64,000 bases of DNA from Proales similis. Lineage: Eukaryota; Rotifera; Eurotatoria; Ploima; Proalidae. Below the pieces are notes generated by a model, which saw nothing but the letters and a program-made list of their open reading frames with translations, was not told the DNA's origin and searched no databases. The first letter of the stretch is position 1. Every line of letters begins with the position of its first letter. Below are positions 23,701 to 33,135 of this stretch, in pieces. The stretch covers positions 1 through 64,000 of the forward strand of contig JAGVRJ010000005.1 of assembly GCA_019059635.1 (NCBI GenBank), read 5' to 3'. A program made the translations under genes and the position numbers.

Positions 23701-24358
23701 GCTGAACAATAAGATATGAACTTTCAGAAAATTAAGGTTTTTGAAACTTACCGCCATTCCGAAAATAAATGCTATGAGCCTTAATCCATTCTGAAAATAA
23801 TCCAAGCAAATTTGCCCAAAAATTAGATATACAAGTAATCTTTATGATCTTGTTGTCATACTTCTGAATATGGCTTTGGGTAAAAATTTCGGATGTAGTT
23901 GATCGAAGCATTCAGGAAAGGCACCCAGTGTGTATCCTTTAAATGAAGTACAGATAAGTTAAATAGAATTAATAGCATGGAAACGATTACCTCACTTATG
24001 TCAGCTAATGAGCCTTTTTTACAAATGCTTGGATAAAAGGCATCAGGGTAAGGATTGCCACCTAAAACAAATGCTATTTTATATCTTTTCATAAATGTTC
24101 CCAAGATAGCAACTGACCTTTGAAAGAAGATTGATGGTCTTGGATTATCTGTAAAGAATGATGAATTAGAAGGATGTATATTTTTAGCTTTTCTAGCAAT
24201 CTTACTTTTTTGACACTTGTTTTATTGTTGAGTAGATACTCATAGCTGGAGGCTGCTCTGTGAGCAATTTCTGTATGAGTCGTTATCCCACAGCAATTTA
24301 TAGCGAAAAAATATTGATTTAAAATCAGAGAAGAAAAAAAAATTCCAATAGGAATCAT
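20797..24358 (-). CDS. GPLD1: Phosphatidylinositol-glycan-specific phospholipase D (GPLD1-like)
   Basis: GPI-PLD cleaves the inositol-phosphate bond of GPI anchors and releases proteins from membranes. The first exon encodes a signal peptide then CCGITTHTEIAHRA, matching the zinc-dependent phospholipase domain start. Later exons give FYPSICKKGSLADIS, THWVPFLNASINYIRNFYP (Zn-ligand region), then FG-GAP beta-propeller blades: ARLGWSMVTTDLNEDGISDLLISAPIYS, FGYKIQVLDFNLDGYFDIAISAPS, a DRDGNDDLVVSSPYAGTC-like blade near 22130, and the closing exon (FGFDFILASSK). DxNxDGxxD loops bind calcium in relatives. Exon 22350-23036 is the largest; others are separated by introns of about 50-60 bp. Unlike vertebrate GPLD1, which is secreted, the frame ends with a hydrophobic segment (PFILGLTIYGSLALFIFS). 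The stop at 20797 depends on reading through one open frame after 21230. Confidence 0.88.
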
Positions 24359-24835
24359 TGTCTCAATTTAAGGTCCCTAAAGGAAAATATAATCAATTAT
24401 ATAATTTGAATTTCAATTTCCGCGTCGTTCCCTTTCACACTCTTTCAATGATTAAATTTAAATTTACAGATCAGATTAAAATCGAACCGCATTTTTATTT
24501 GTGCTAGAAAAATAAATAAGTAAAAGTGGCATAATTCCATTACCAATCTATCAACTAAAAAGCAGTGCGTGAAAAGAGACCTAGTTCAAATATAATTCTT
24601 TTTTGTCAATGATTGTTTATTCTTTAGAGAGTTGTGATTAATCAAGATTTGTTTCTCGAAAATTCTAAGGGTACTTCTATAGCCGTGAATTTTCTGCTAT
24701 TTCTTTCTACACTTAATGAATTTCACCTGTAAAACTTGAATTATTTTTACGTTTAGCTTCATTTATATCCATTTAAATCTCCTCGGAGACAATTCAACTC
24801 TCAGTTGAGTTATTTCTTGAGATTTCCTAGGACCA
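24359..24835. other. Divergent promoter region, GPLD1-like (-) and 24836 gene (+)
   Basis: AT-rich 477-base spacer between oppositely oriented starts. Neither a clear TATA box nor other elements could be assigned by eye. Confidence 0.45.
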
Positions 24836-25267
24836 ATGGGTTCAAAAAACTCGGTTACAAGAAACGAACCTAATCATATGTACTTCCAATCGGACGGACA
24901 AAGCTTACCTGCTGGTTTATCAGAAAACCAAGAGCTAAGAGTCAAGAAGATCTATCATGTCAATCAAGAGACTGTTCCAGAACCTCCAGTAGTAATACCG
25001 ACTCCACCTCCCCCTCCGGTCTACAAAGTACCTGTGGTGGTAAGAGAAGTTCCCAAAGTAGTATATGTTCAAGAACCTGAGCCAGTCCAGATGGTGTTTA
25101 CCCCAGTTCCCAAAAAAAGAGCTCTTGGAGTAAAATATCGAGAAAAGTTCGGTGACGAGCGCTACATAACAAACGCTAAATTAAATTCAGTTCATCGTAT
25201 TCCACCAGGCCAAGTGCGCTACCAAATCAATGGCATCGGTTTTGACAACTCTGAATCAGGATATTAA
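24836..25267 (+). CDS. Small Pro/Val-rich protein with N-myristoylation-like start
   Basis: A single-exon 143-residue protein that I do not recognise. It starts MGSKNSVT, which fits an N-myristoylation site (Gly2, Ser6 replaced by Asn-Ser). The middle has a proline run (TPPPPPPVYKVP) and Val-Pro dyads (VVVREVPKVVYVQEPEPV) reminiscent of articulin/alveolin-type cytoskeletal repeats, though there is only one short block. The C-terminus is basic and Tyr-rich. A poly(A) signal lies at 25379. Codon use and frame length support a real gene. Membrane-associated cytoskeletal function is only a guess. Confidence 0.6.
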   Translation: MGSKNSVTRNEPNHMYFQSDGQSLPAGLSENQELRVKKIYHVNQETVPEPPVVIPTPPPPPVYKVPVVVREVPKVVYVQEPEPVQMVFTPVPKKRALGVKYREKFGDERYITNAKLNSVHRIPPGQVRYQINGIGFDNSESGY

Positions 25268-25378
25268 GCTGTGTCTCTTTTTAGAATGGCGCATAAATTA
25301 TTTTTCGTCTATTAAATCAGCTTAATGATTTCTTATTAGCTTTCCTTTTTCGTTTCGGTTAAACAAACAAATATATTG

Positions 25379-25384
25379 AATAAA
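25379..25384 (+). promoter_or_regulatory. Poly(A) signal AATAAA for the 24836 gene
   Basis: Canonical hexamer 112 bases after the stop codon; the next plus-strand gene starts 144 bases later. Confidence 0.55.
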
Positions 25385-25527
25385 CCTTAAAACCAGACAT
25401 CTTAAGAGGTTTCTAAAAGTTTCTGTACACAAATAATTAAACTTTTGATTAAACATTATGGTGTTGGCAAAATTTTGGTTGAAAGATTTTGTTTAAGAGA
25501 ATTTCGCAACCATAGAAAAAGTTAAAA

Positions 25528-26187
25528 ATGGAGGCAAGTCAAGACTTGGACTTGGAGCCTAGAGAACCGATTGTTATATCCTCTTTCTATCCAACATTTG
25601 ACGGGAAAAAATCTGTTCGAGCATTTGAAATTAAAAACTCTAATCCGAATGTTCAAAAAATTAAAAAAAGCCAATTGGATGAACCTCGCTTTGAAGTAAC
25701 TGCAAGCAGATTATTTTCACGTCTCAAAAGCAATTTCGTCAGTCCCAGGAGCAAAAGAACCACTGGATCAAACTTTTCCAATTCGGTTTTGTCGCCTGCT
25801 CAGCAGTTGAATGTCAAAAAGAATGTATCCTACCACGCGAAAAGAGACGGAGGCATGGTCGCGATTACTTCGTTGGATTTAGCTGAGCAAGGAGCAGATA
25901 ACAGCTTACTTAAAGACTTTGTACGGCGCAAAGCGGCTGAAGATCGCCTGGCTAATAGCTCTCGAAATTTAAGTCGGCAAGTGATACTCACTAGCTCCTC
26001 ATATCCAAATGCAAATCCCATAAGCACTCCCGGGTATATCCCTCCTAGTCGAGTAATACAAACTCGAATGGTGCAACCTGTCTCCCCATGCATGTGCCTT
26101 GAATGCCAAGCCAGTAGAAGGAACGGATTCGACGTCACAATATGCAACTGCTTGGACTGTCAAGCAAAAAGAGGAATGTTTGCTTAA
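25528..26187 (+). CDS. Uncharacterised 219-residue protein with a tandem CxCxxC motif
   Basis: Intronless and not recognised as any known family. The N-terminal 180 residues are polar, Ser/Asn/Lys-rich and probably disordered. The C-terminus carries two copies of a Cys motif, CMCLECQASRR and CNCLDCQAKR, 21 residues apart, with shared C-x-C-L-x-C-Q-A spacing. Six cysteines in this arrangement could bind one or two metal ions. It sits between the Pro/Val-rich gene (same strand) and BSDC1 (convergent). A poly(A) signal at 26245 precedes the BSDC1 stop by only a few bases. Confidence 0.65.
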   Translation: MEASQDLDLEPREPIVISSFYPTFDGKKSVRAFEIKNSNPNVQKIKKSQLDEPRFEVTASRLFSRLKSNFVSPRSKRTTGSNFSNSVLSPAQQLNVKKNVSYHAKRDGGMVAITSLDLAEQGADNSLLKDFVRRKAAEDRLANSSRNLSRQVILTSSSYPNANPISTPGYIPPSRVIQTRMVQPVSPCMCLECQASRRNGFDVTICNCLDCQAKRGMFA

Positions 26188-26244
26188 GAAATCTGAATTT
26201 AACCTGATTTACTTAAAAAAATATATATTTAATTTGATATTTTG

Positions 26245-26250
26245 AATAAA
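26245..26250 (+). promoter_or_regulatory. Poly(A) signal AATAAA for the CxCxxC gene
   Basis: Canonical hexamer 58 bases after the plus-strand stop and 7 bases before the stop codon of BSDC1 on the minus strand. Cleavage downstream would place the mRNA end inside BSDC1 coding sequence on the other strand. Confidence 0.6.
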
Positions 26251-26256
26251 AGCCTC

Positions 26257-27503
26257 TTATTCCCACTCATCCCAGTCTCCCTGAAATTGATTAAATCATG
26301 AAACACGCAACAACTTCAATGGTTTTTCGGGTCATACATCATTATCCGATAGTTTTTCAGGACGATTGTCTCCTGGATTTCGCTTTTCAGTTTTCGGATG
26401 TTCTTGATCAGATACTTTGTCCCATTCATCACCTAAATAATCAACTTTGATATAAACTTTTAGCTAACTTGAGATACTCACTTTCGTCACTTTTTGCTAC
26501 ATTTTTTTCTTCTATAAGGTGGGAGAATATTTAAAATATTCGAACTGTTTCTAAAAGAATGTTTGAGCGCATCACCTTTTTCTACTGGAATTTCTTCGGC
26601 TTTTTCTTCGTTGGGATCAATTTCACATTTCGATGGGATAGATTCTACTGCTTCTATTTTTTTAGCTTCTTGTGCCAAGTTTGTTTGCAAATGTTTAGTA
26701 TCCTCTTCATCTAAAATTTTTTAAAAAATTGAATTTTTCTCGTGTTATCGAGTGAGATTAGAAACCTTCTTCCCAGTCCGGATATTGGCATTTTTCTTGA
26801 GCATCTCCATTATCAAGTTTTTTTGAAGCCTTTTCTAGCAATTCCATCCTTCTGTTGTATTCCGCTTTCACGCTTTCAATTTTGAAGAAGTAACGTGCCC
26901 AGAAGTCATAATTGTTGATGTCAGAAGGTACCTTTAATTGAAAATTGATAATTTTTAAATATTTTACCCTAAACTGAAAACTTAAACAGAGAATAAACTT
27001 ACTATTTTAAAATAAACTGTTCTAAGATCGTCATTTTCAATAAGAAGTTTTGAAATTTGGTTCTGATGTTCTTCCAAATTGAATTGAGATTTCCAAACTG
27101 CATAATTTGTGTCGTTTGGATCATTTTTGAACAATTCAGCATCAGAAGACAGAGAAATCATGTCGTTTTCAAGACGAACAAGGGCTTGTGAGTGAGCGTT
27201 GTTTTGGTTAAAAATTTCTGCAGTTTTCCTGCTTTTAGCTTCAGCTCCTTCCATTGTACCGATCATAAGAAATGGGTTAAAAGACTGAGAAGAGGCTTGG
27301 GACAGCATGTTGCTTGTATCGCTTGACATGGTATTGGTGAATTCTACCAAATCACTTCTTATTGTTTCGATTGCTGAAATAGACTAGAGAGAGCTTTAAG
27401 AACTAGATAACAAGACAAAAAGAAAACTGGAAACCTTTGCTTTGGCTACACTAAGCCAATTATCCCACCAAGGGCTTTTCGTGTTATTTTTAGTGTCTTC
27501 CAT
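26257..27503 (-). CDS. BSDC1: BSD domain-containing protein 1 (BSDC1-like)
   Basis: The protein starts MEDTKNNTKSPWWDNWLSVAKAK, then an exon with VEFTNTMSSD, the typical Trp-rich and DLxEF start of BSDC1/SYAP1-like proteins. The BSD domain (named from BTF2-like, synapse-associated and DOS2-like proteins) follows: AVWKSQFNLEEHQNQISKLL, LRTVYFKIV, then across an intron PSDINNYDFWARYFFKIE with the paired Phe-Trp near its end. The C-terminal exons are acidic and end DWDEWE. At least six exons with introns of about 50 bp are visible. The family's role is poorly known; relatives act in membrane traffic or transcription. The identification rests on the N-terminal motif plus the BSD helices. Confidence 0.8.
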
Positions 27504-27997
27504 TTTTTTTTTTCAAATGAAAGGTTTTACTTATCTAATTTATTTATTGTAGGAAATACTAAATTCCATCAAAATTATAAAAAAACATGCATAATATTTT
27601 CTAGACCAGGCTGAGACGATGCAAAACCAAGTAGTCAACTAAAGACCTTGCCAAACTCAAATTCATATTGAATCGATTGAACCTTTTCTGTAACCAGCCA
27701 ATATTTTGCTCTAAAACTGAAACACAATAGTTAAGTGAAATGTTTTCAGGTTATGAAAGCCGGCTAAGTGAAACGAGCATGATTGACTCTTGAGTCAATG
27801 CGCGAGGCTTTTATCCTCAATTATTAATTGACGAAAACAAAGCACCAGGTAACGAAAATTGTTGTGATTGAGAAAATCAATTGAAATACGAAACGGTTTC
27901 TAAGAAGCTAATAAATTGCTTTGGTTTGCGATCTCAGGGTTTTTGTCGCAATAATTTCTTATTTGAAAATAACTCTGATTTGTTCAAAGTATTTTAA
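27504..27997. other. Divergent promoter region, BSDC1 (-) and 27998 orphan (+)
   Basis: A 494-base spacer between divergent starts with no recognisable RNA or protein gene. It probably serves both transcripts. Confidence 0.45.
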
Positions 27998-29962
27998 ATG
28001 TCAAAAACCTTATCTGAATCGTCTGCCGATGATGAAAACGAGTTATGGGAAACTTTTGAATCCGTTCAAGGTTCAATAGCAGATTCTATTAAATTCAAAT
28101 TGAAATCTTGGCACAACATTCGTTCATTTGTTCAGCAAAATAATGATTTAAACTCAATTCTTACAAATAACTTGCTCGATCCAGAAATAAGCGAAATAAT
28201 TTATGCTTTGGATCTACTAGTGGTTCAAACTTTGAGGTGGATTGAAAGCAATGACAATATGATAGAAGTTGATCCGAATGATATTCTTATCCAGAGTTCC
28301 AAACTCAACCTTAATATTAACAGTTTCAAATTGAAAGATACAAAACCAACATGGAAGAATATTGATTTCCCTAATTATTGGGATAACAAAAAAGCCTCCA
28401 AAAGGCGACCTGTTATTATCAAAAGAATCGAACACATTGATTTATTAAGGCATGGATTAAATAGCGGGACTCTACTTTCAGAAGAAGAAGCCGGATTTCT
28501 GAATAAAGATGATGGCTGGCTAACTGAAATAGCAGTAAGCGACACAACCGATCCAGGGAGCAATATTTCACTTTCCAAAAACAATCTGAAATCCATTAGT
28601 GCAGCGATACTCCCACTTTCGACTCAAATAACAGCTCAAGTAGATGGGAAGCTATTTGAATTAGTAGAATCAAGTCGAAAAAATCAAGTGTACTCGATTG
28701 CACTCACGAATGGCTCAAAGAAGATAAAAAATTCGATTGGCGTCAAATTGGACACTTTTGTAGATGAAAATCTACCAAAAATATTCAAAGCGATTAGTAA
28801 AGATCGTCATATTCCTGAAAGCTCATATATAATAAACAAGAATGATACATTGCGTTCATTCTTAAACGCCAAATCAGTTATTGATCGAATTTATAAGGCA
28901 TTTTCGACGGTATTGCATCAGGATTGGCCATACAGATTGTCAGAAATGCAAGATCAACCTCTAGATTGTTTTCAAGAGACGTTCATTACTCGGCAGCAGA
29001 ATAATTCAAGGTTTACGTTTGCTGCACGATCTCACGGACTAGCTTTATCAGCCACACATTCAAAGAGTCGTTTTAATTTTGGAGCTTCAAATTGTGAGAT
29101 TAAAGACAATAGAATTCTTATCAACCTGCGATGGCAAGGCAGTAAATTCAAAAGACTCAATATTGAAATGATAGTCAATCTGGCAATTGAGCCATCCCTT
29201 AACTTCCTAGAATCATTTTCTGAAAATATATTCCGGATGCATATCCCTCGTTTTTCATTTGACTTGAATAATCAAGATTATAAAGATATATTTGAAATGG
29301 CTCGCAAGAATTTACATATTAACATCAGGGGACCATGGTTGGTTCCTGTGGGAGTTAATTATTGGTTATTCGACTCTTATATAGCTAGACTGAATATGAT
29401 CAAATTTCTGATTTGGAAAGAAAAGCTTGAAAATACTTTATTTTGTGTTGAGGATATTAAAAGAGAAATTTCTGAGTTTAGAATCGAACAAAATCAGAAG
29501 AAATTAAAAAAGCAGCCGAGCTCCGCTAGTTCGAAACAAGACTCATCACTTCAAGGCAATATTCAAATACTTTTTAGTTTTCTTCAGCTCCTCTTAAAGG
29601 ATTGGTTGCGAAAAGCAGAAGGAATAAACTCAGTCAATATCCTTGATTTGGAGCGTTTTACATTGAGCTTAATATTAAACGAAGTTTTAGCTGATCCCAA
29701 TTGGGACGACGAAAATATGTTGGAAAGGTTAAAAAATATTACAAAAAGCATTAATAGAGCGTTGAGTACGGGAAAACTTCTTGATCCAATAAGTGGCGAA
29801 TTAAAGGAACTTCCACCTTTATTGTTAAAGAAAATCGGCTTCTATTCGTTGGAAAACACCTCTGAAAAACAAAAAGCCGGCCAAGATTGTCGAATGCTGC
29901 ACGTGAACGCTTTGAAAACAAGTATTGAAAAGGAAATCAAATATATTTTATTTAAAGATTAA
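27998..29962 (+). CDS. Uncharacterised 654-residue single-exon protein
   Basis: A long intronless frame whose product I do not recognise. The N-terminus is acidic (SSADDENELWETFES), followed by helix-rich segments with regularly spaced aromatic and aliphatic residues. There is no signal peptide or membrane segment. Distinctive stretches are HIDLLRHGLNSGTLLSEEEAGFL, GPWLVPVGVNYWLFDSYIARL and KLLDPISGELKELPPLLLKKIGFY. A Lys/Ser-rich linker (KKLKKQPSSASSKQDSS) splits the C-terminal third. It could be a fast-evolving subunit of a conserved complex, since the fold looks entirely helical. Lack of introns in an intron-rich neighbourhood is unusual and could mean an old retrocopy. A poly(A) signal lies at 30052. 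Confidence 0.75.
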   Translation: MSKTLSESSADDENELWETFESVQGSIADSIKFKLKSWHNIRSFVQQNNDLNSILTNNLLDPEISEIIYALDLLVVQTLRWIESNDNMIEVDPNDILIQSSKLNLNINSFKLKDTKPTWKNIDFPNYWDNKKASKRRPVIIKRIEHIDLLRHGLNSGTLLSEEEAGFLNKDDGWLTEIAVSDTTDPGSNISLSKNNLKSISAAILPLSTQITAQVDGKLFELVESSRKNQVYSIALTNGSKKIKNSIGVKLDTFVDENLPKIFKAISKDRHIPESSYIINKNDTLRSFLNAKSVIDRIYKAFSTVLHQDWPYRLSEMQDQPLDCFQETFITRQQNNSRFTFAARSHGLALSATHSKSRFNFGASNCEIKDNRILINLRWQGSKFKRLNIEMIVNLAIEPSLNFLESFSENIFRMHIPRFSFDLNNQDYKDIFEMARKNLHINIRGPWLVPVGVNYWLFDSYIARLNMIKFLIWKEKLENTLFCVEDIKREISEFRIEQNQKKLKKQPSSASSKQDSSLQGNIQILFSFLQLLLKDWLRKAEGINSVNILDLERFTLSLILNEVLADPNWDDENMLERLKNITKSINRALSTGKLLDPISGELKELPPLLLKKIGFYSLENTSEKQKAGQDCRMLHVNALKTSIEKEIKYILFKD

Positions 29963-30051
29963 ATATTTAATGTAATAAGTTTACATCCAGTTGCTTCAAA
30001 ATAATCGTCTACATGTAGATTATTGCTCACTATTCTTTGTGATGTTTAAGG

Positions 30052-30057
30052 AATAAA
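30052..30057 (+). promoter_or_regulatory. Poly(A) signal AATAAA for the 654-residue orphan
   Basis: Canonical hexamer 90 bases after the stop codon and 38 bases before the E(z) stop on the opposite strand. Confidence 0.6.
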
Positions 30058-30094
30058 GTTTTTGAAATCATTTTTTCGAAATCTTAGCTATTTT

Positions 30095-32334
30095 TCATAG
30101 AATATTTGCATCTCTTTCGATGCCCACAAATCTGAGTTGTTCGTTTGGACCATAGCGGTAATCAAAAAATAGCTCTTCTCCCAACTCAATGTCACGTTTG
30201 GCAAATATCCCGATCCGATGATCACCGTTGACTAACATTACTTTAGCGTAGCAATTGGGATTTACAGAATGATTAGCAAATCTAATTTTGTTTCCTTTTC
30301 TTTTGGCATCGACTACAAAATCGTTGTTAAGATTAAACAGAAATGAGCACTTTTCTTTATCGTAGACTTTTCCTCGGCGATCTGCCTCATCTTGGGTGAT
30401 AACTTCACCACAATACTCAGCAATAAATTCATTTTTGGCTGCCCTCTGTTTTAAAAATATGCCCCATCCGGCTATATCCGAAGGTGCAAGAAGTAAGTGT
30501 TTCTTAAGGCCTCTTTGAATTGCAACATTGGTGCAACAACCGGGAGGCGTGGAATTGGAATTGAAGTTGTTTGCCCCGCAACTGGTGCAGAGATCTGGGT
30601 CGCATTCTCTTATTGCCAAGAAGCACGGACAGTGATTAGTATTACATTGTGAGCGGCATTTACAACCTCTGAACCTGTTGATGCATTCTTTACTGCACTG
30701 GCAGAATTTTTCGCAAAAATTTCCGCTTTTTACACAAGAGCACTTTTCGTTACAAGGCTGATCGCCGTGATCACAAGGATAATAATTGTTCATGCGTGAA
30801 GAGTTAGCCATACTCTCAATATTGCCGTTTTTTAGTTTTTTTTTCCTTCCATTACCATTTGCTGCTTCTTGATGAAGTTTCCTAGCTAAAAAGTGAGCTT
30901 TTCTAGCTTTTGTCTTTAACTTTTTTCGTTTGTTTCGTCCATTGGTTGCTTCCATACTATCTGATTGGTTTTCATTCAAAAGTATGTTTGGAGGAACCGA
31001 GTCCGTGATATTGTAAAAGGAACTTATCACCCCATTTAAGTCATTTTTACCTAAATAATATTTGATTTGTATACAACTTTTTTGCTTGAGAACATGAGAC
31101 AAGGCGCAACTGTTGTAGTTGAATATTGGGCCGAATACTCTAATGAGGGTAATCTCCACACCGCTCCATTCCATGTTTTCTAAAGTAGTATTGAATAAAT
31201 TCTCGACCTCTTTTTTAATTCTTTTAGAGGGAGCAGAATCTATTTCTATTACTGAGTTGGAATTTTCATAGGATTTTCGCAGTCTCTTTTTAGACTGACA
31301 GGTTTCAACATTACAAAAGTGATCTGGTTTGGTTTTATAACATTCAAGTGAGCAGGGTCCTTCGGGCATTTTAAATCCAGTCTCTAATTTTTTGTTTGGC
31401 AGAGCCTGCCTATGTTTATGAATTAGGCAATCATATTTGTAGCATCTTCGACAAAATAAAGTATGAAAAGAATGCAAGGTTTGCTCTCGGCCAACAGGGT
31501 GTTCAACTCCAATATCTATATTGGCAGTACAATCTGTTTGCTTGAGTCGGGGGTTTTTTATAAGCCTGTACTTTTCCCGAAGCTCTTGGGCACTACCTTT
31601 ATCGGCAAATAACTCGCTTAATTTTTCGAAAAGATTTAGCTCTTCGGAGTTGTTCTTGCAAACTTTTTCTTCATCAATCAGAGCATCAACAAGAAGTTCG
31701 AATAGTTCATCATTCAAATAGCCTCCGATCTCTCCGTGAACTCTTCCTTCGTAATGATCGACCAATTCGTCAATGAATTTTTCATCATCTAGATTAAACT
31801 CATCACCAACAAAAGGTATATTGGGCAATATTGTTTCATCCTCAACCTAATATAATTTTAAAATATTCCAAATCAACAATTCGTTGTTCTGTGATTACTT
31901 CCAATGATAATTACCAGAATGTTTTTTTGTAGAGGAACCCAAGAATGCATAGTAGGAATCGCTTGAATTGATGGCAGGACAGTAATTTTGGCATACGAAA
32001 TTCGCTGCTTGGTTTCAATTCGGCATCTTTTGATTGAATCAGATTCATGAGGCTTGGATTTTTTAGCTTCTTGGGGTAATTTATTTTTCATAGAAACTTG
32101 CCGATCCCTCGGCTCTTTGCTATTATTTTTTAACAAATAAGAGTCGACTTTTGCTATATTGTCAGCTAGCAAATTACTGTTCAATTAAGAATTTATTGTT
32201 AGTCATTCTGAGTATGAGCAAGTCATTAGTTTCTACCTGATTACTGATTTCTTTTTTTTTCGATAAATTTCTCTTATCTTCTGATGCTTCTTTCTGATCA
32301 ATTCCTTTAACCACTCATCGTATACGAGTGCCAT
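30095..32334 (-). CDS. EZH2: Histone H3K27 methyltransferase E(z)/EZH
   Basis: E(z) is the catalytic subunit of Polycomb repressive complex 2. Three exons join in phase: a short first exon (32334 down to about 32237, MALVYDEWLKELIRKKHQK), a second ending QKNIL at about 31916, and a 3' exon that begins VEDETILPNIPFVGDEF, matching the EZH consensus HSWxPLQxN...VEDETVLxNIPYMGDE. The middle is poorly conserved, with ECYKTKPDHFC-like Zn-binding and SGVEITLIRVF (second SANT-like region). The CXC pre-SET domain (PCNEKCSCVKSGNFCEKFCQ onward) and SET domain follow, with AGWGIFLKQ, FIAEYCGEVI, RFANHSVNPNC and FFDYRYG, all catalytic and cofactor motifs intact. The total of about 700 residues is close to the family norm. 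Confidence 0.95.
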
Positions 32335-33135
32335 CTTAATGAAAAAGACAATGATAAATCCGGAAGTACGAGATTCTCAAAATGTTATTACACGAGCGGC
32401 TACTTCCGCATAATTAGTGGTCGGACATAAAGAATAAAATACGGCTTCGACATGCTTTTAGACTCAATACTCGACTCGAAAAAATGCAATCAGCTAAAAA
32501 TACGTAATAATTCTAGTAATGAATTCTCAACAATTCTTTAAGTTAAAAATTTCCTTCTTGTTTATGAGAGTGTCGACGATTCTCTCAAGCTTTCAGACCG
32601 GACAAGACACGCGATTTCATACCAACTATGTAGTACATTTGAACTTTTTTGATTCACTCGAAACTAATTCATCGATTGGAACCAAGAATCGATAAATTTG
32701 AATTCGAATATCACGCAACCTTAAGCCGTTCGCTCTTAATTCAAAGTCTAAATAATTGTGCTCGAGAGATTTGATTCAAGAAAAAAATTCAACCATGTGG
32801 TATTATAATTATGGGAGGTTTTAAGTCGCTTATCTTGGTAGTAAATTTACGCAATTTCATCTCATACTCGCTTTTCATCTCTTTGCTTAAATCAATAAAT
32901 TTAGGTTGTCATTGACTACATGTCTAAATGGCAGCCGGCTTACATGTTGAATCACTATGCGGTAGCGTATACATCATCATACCTGAAATTTCAACGTCGT
33001 ATTTAATACGACGCTAGCGTGCGACGTCTGCGTTTCGCATATTTGATGCCTGCTAGACTAGTTCTTGTCTCAATAGAAAATTATTAAAGCGTTTTCCTAT
33101 TTTTCTGCGTATTTAGAGTTAACAAAAAATCAAAA
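32335..33135. other. Divergent promoter region, E(z) (-) and 33136 gene (+)
   Basis: Spacer of 801 bases between divergent starts. A short GC-richer patch with CG dinucleotides lies at about 32990-33045 near the plus-strand gene. No gene was recognised. Confidence 0.45.
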
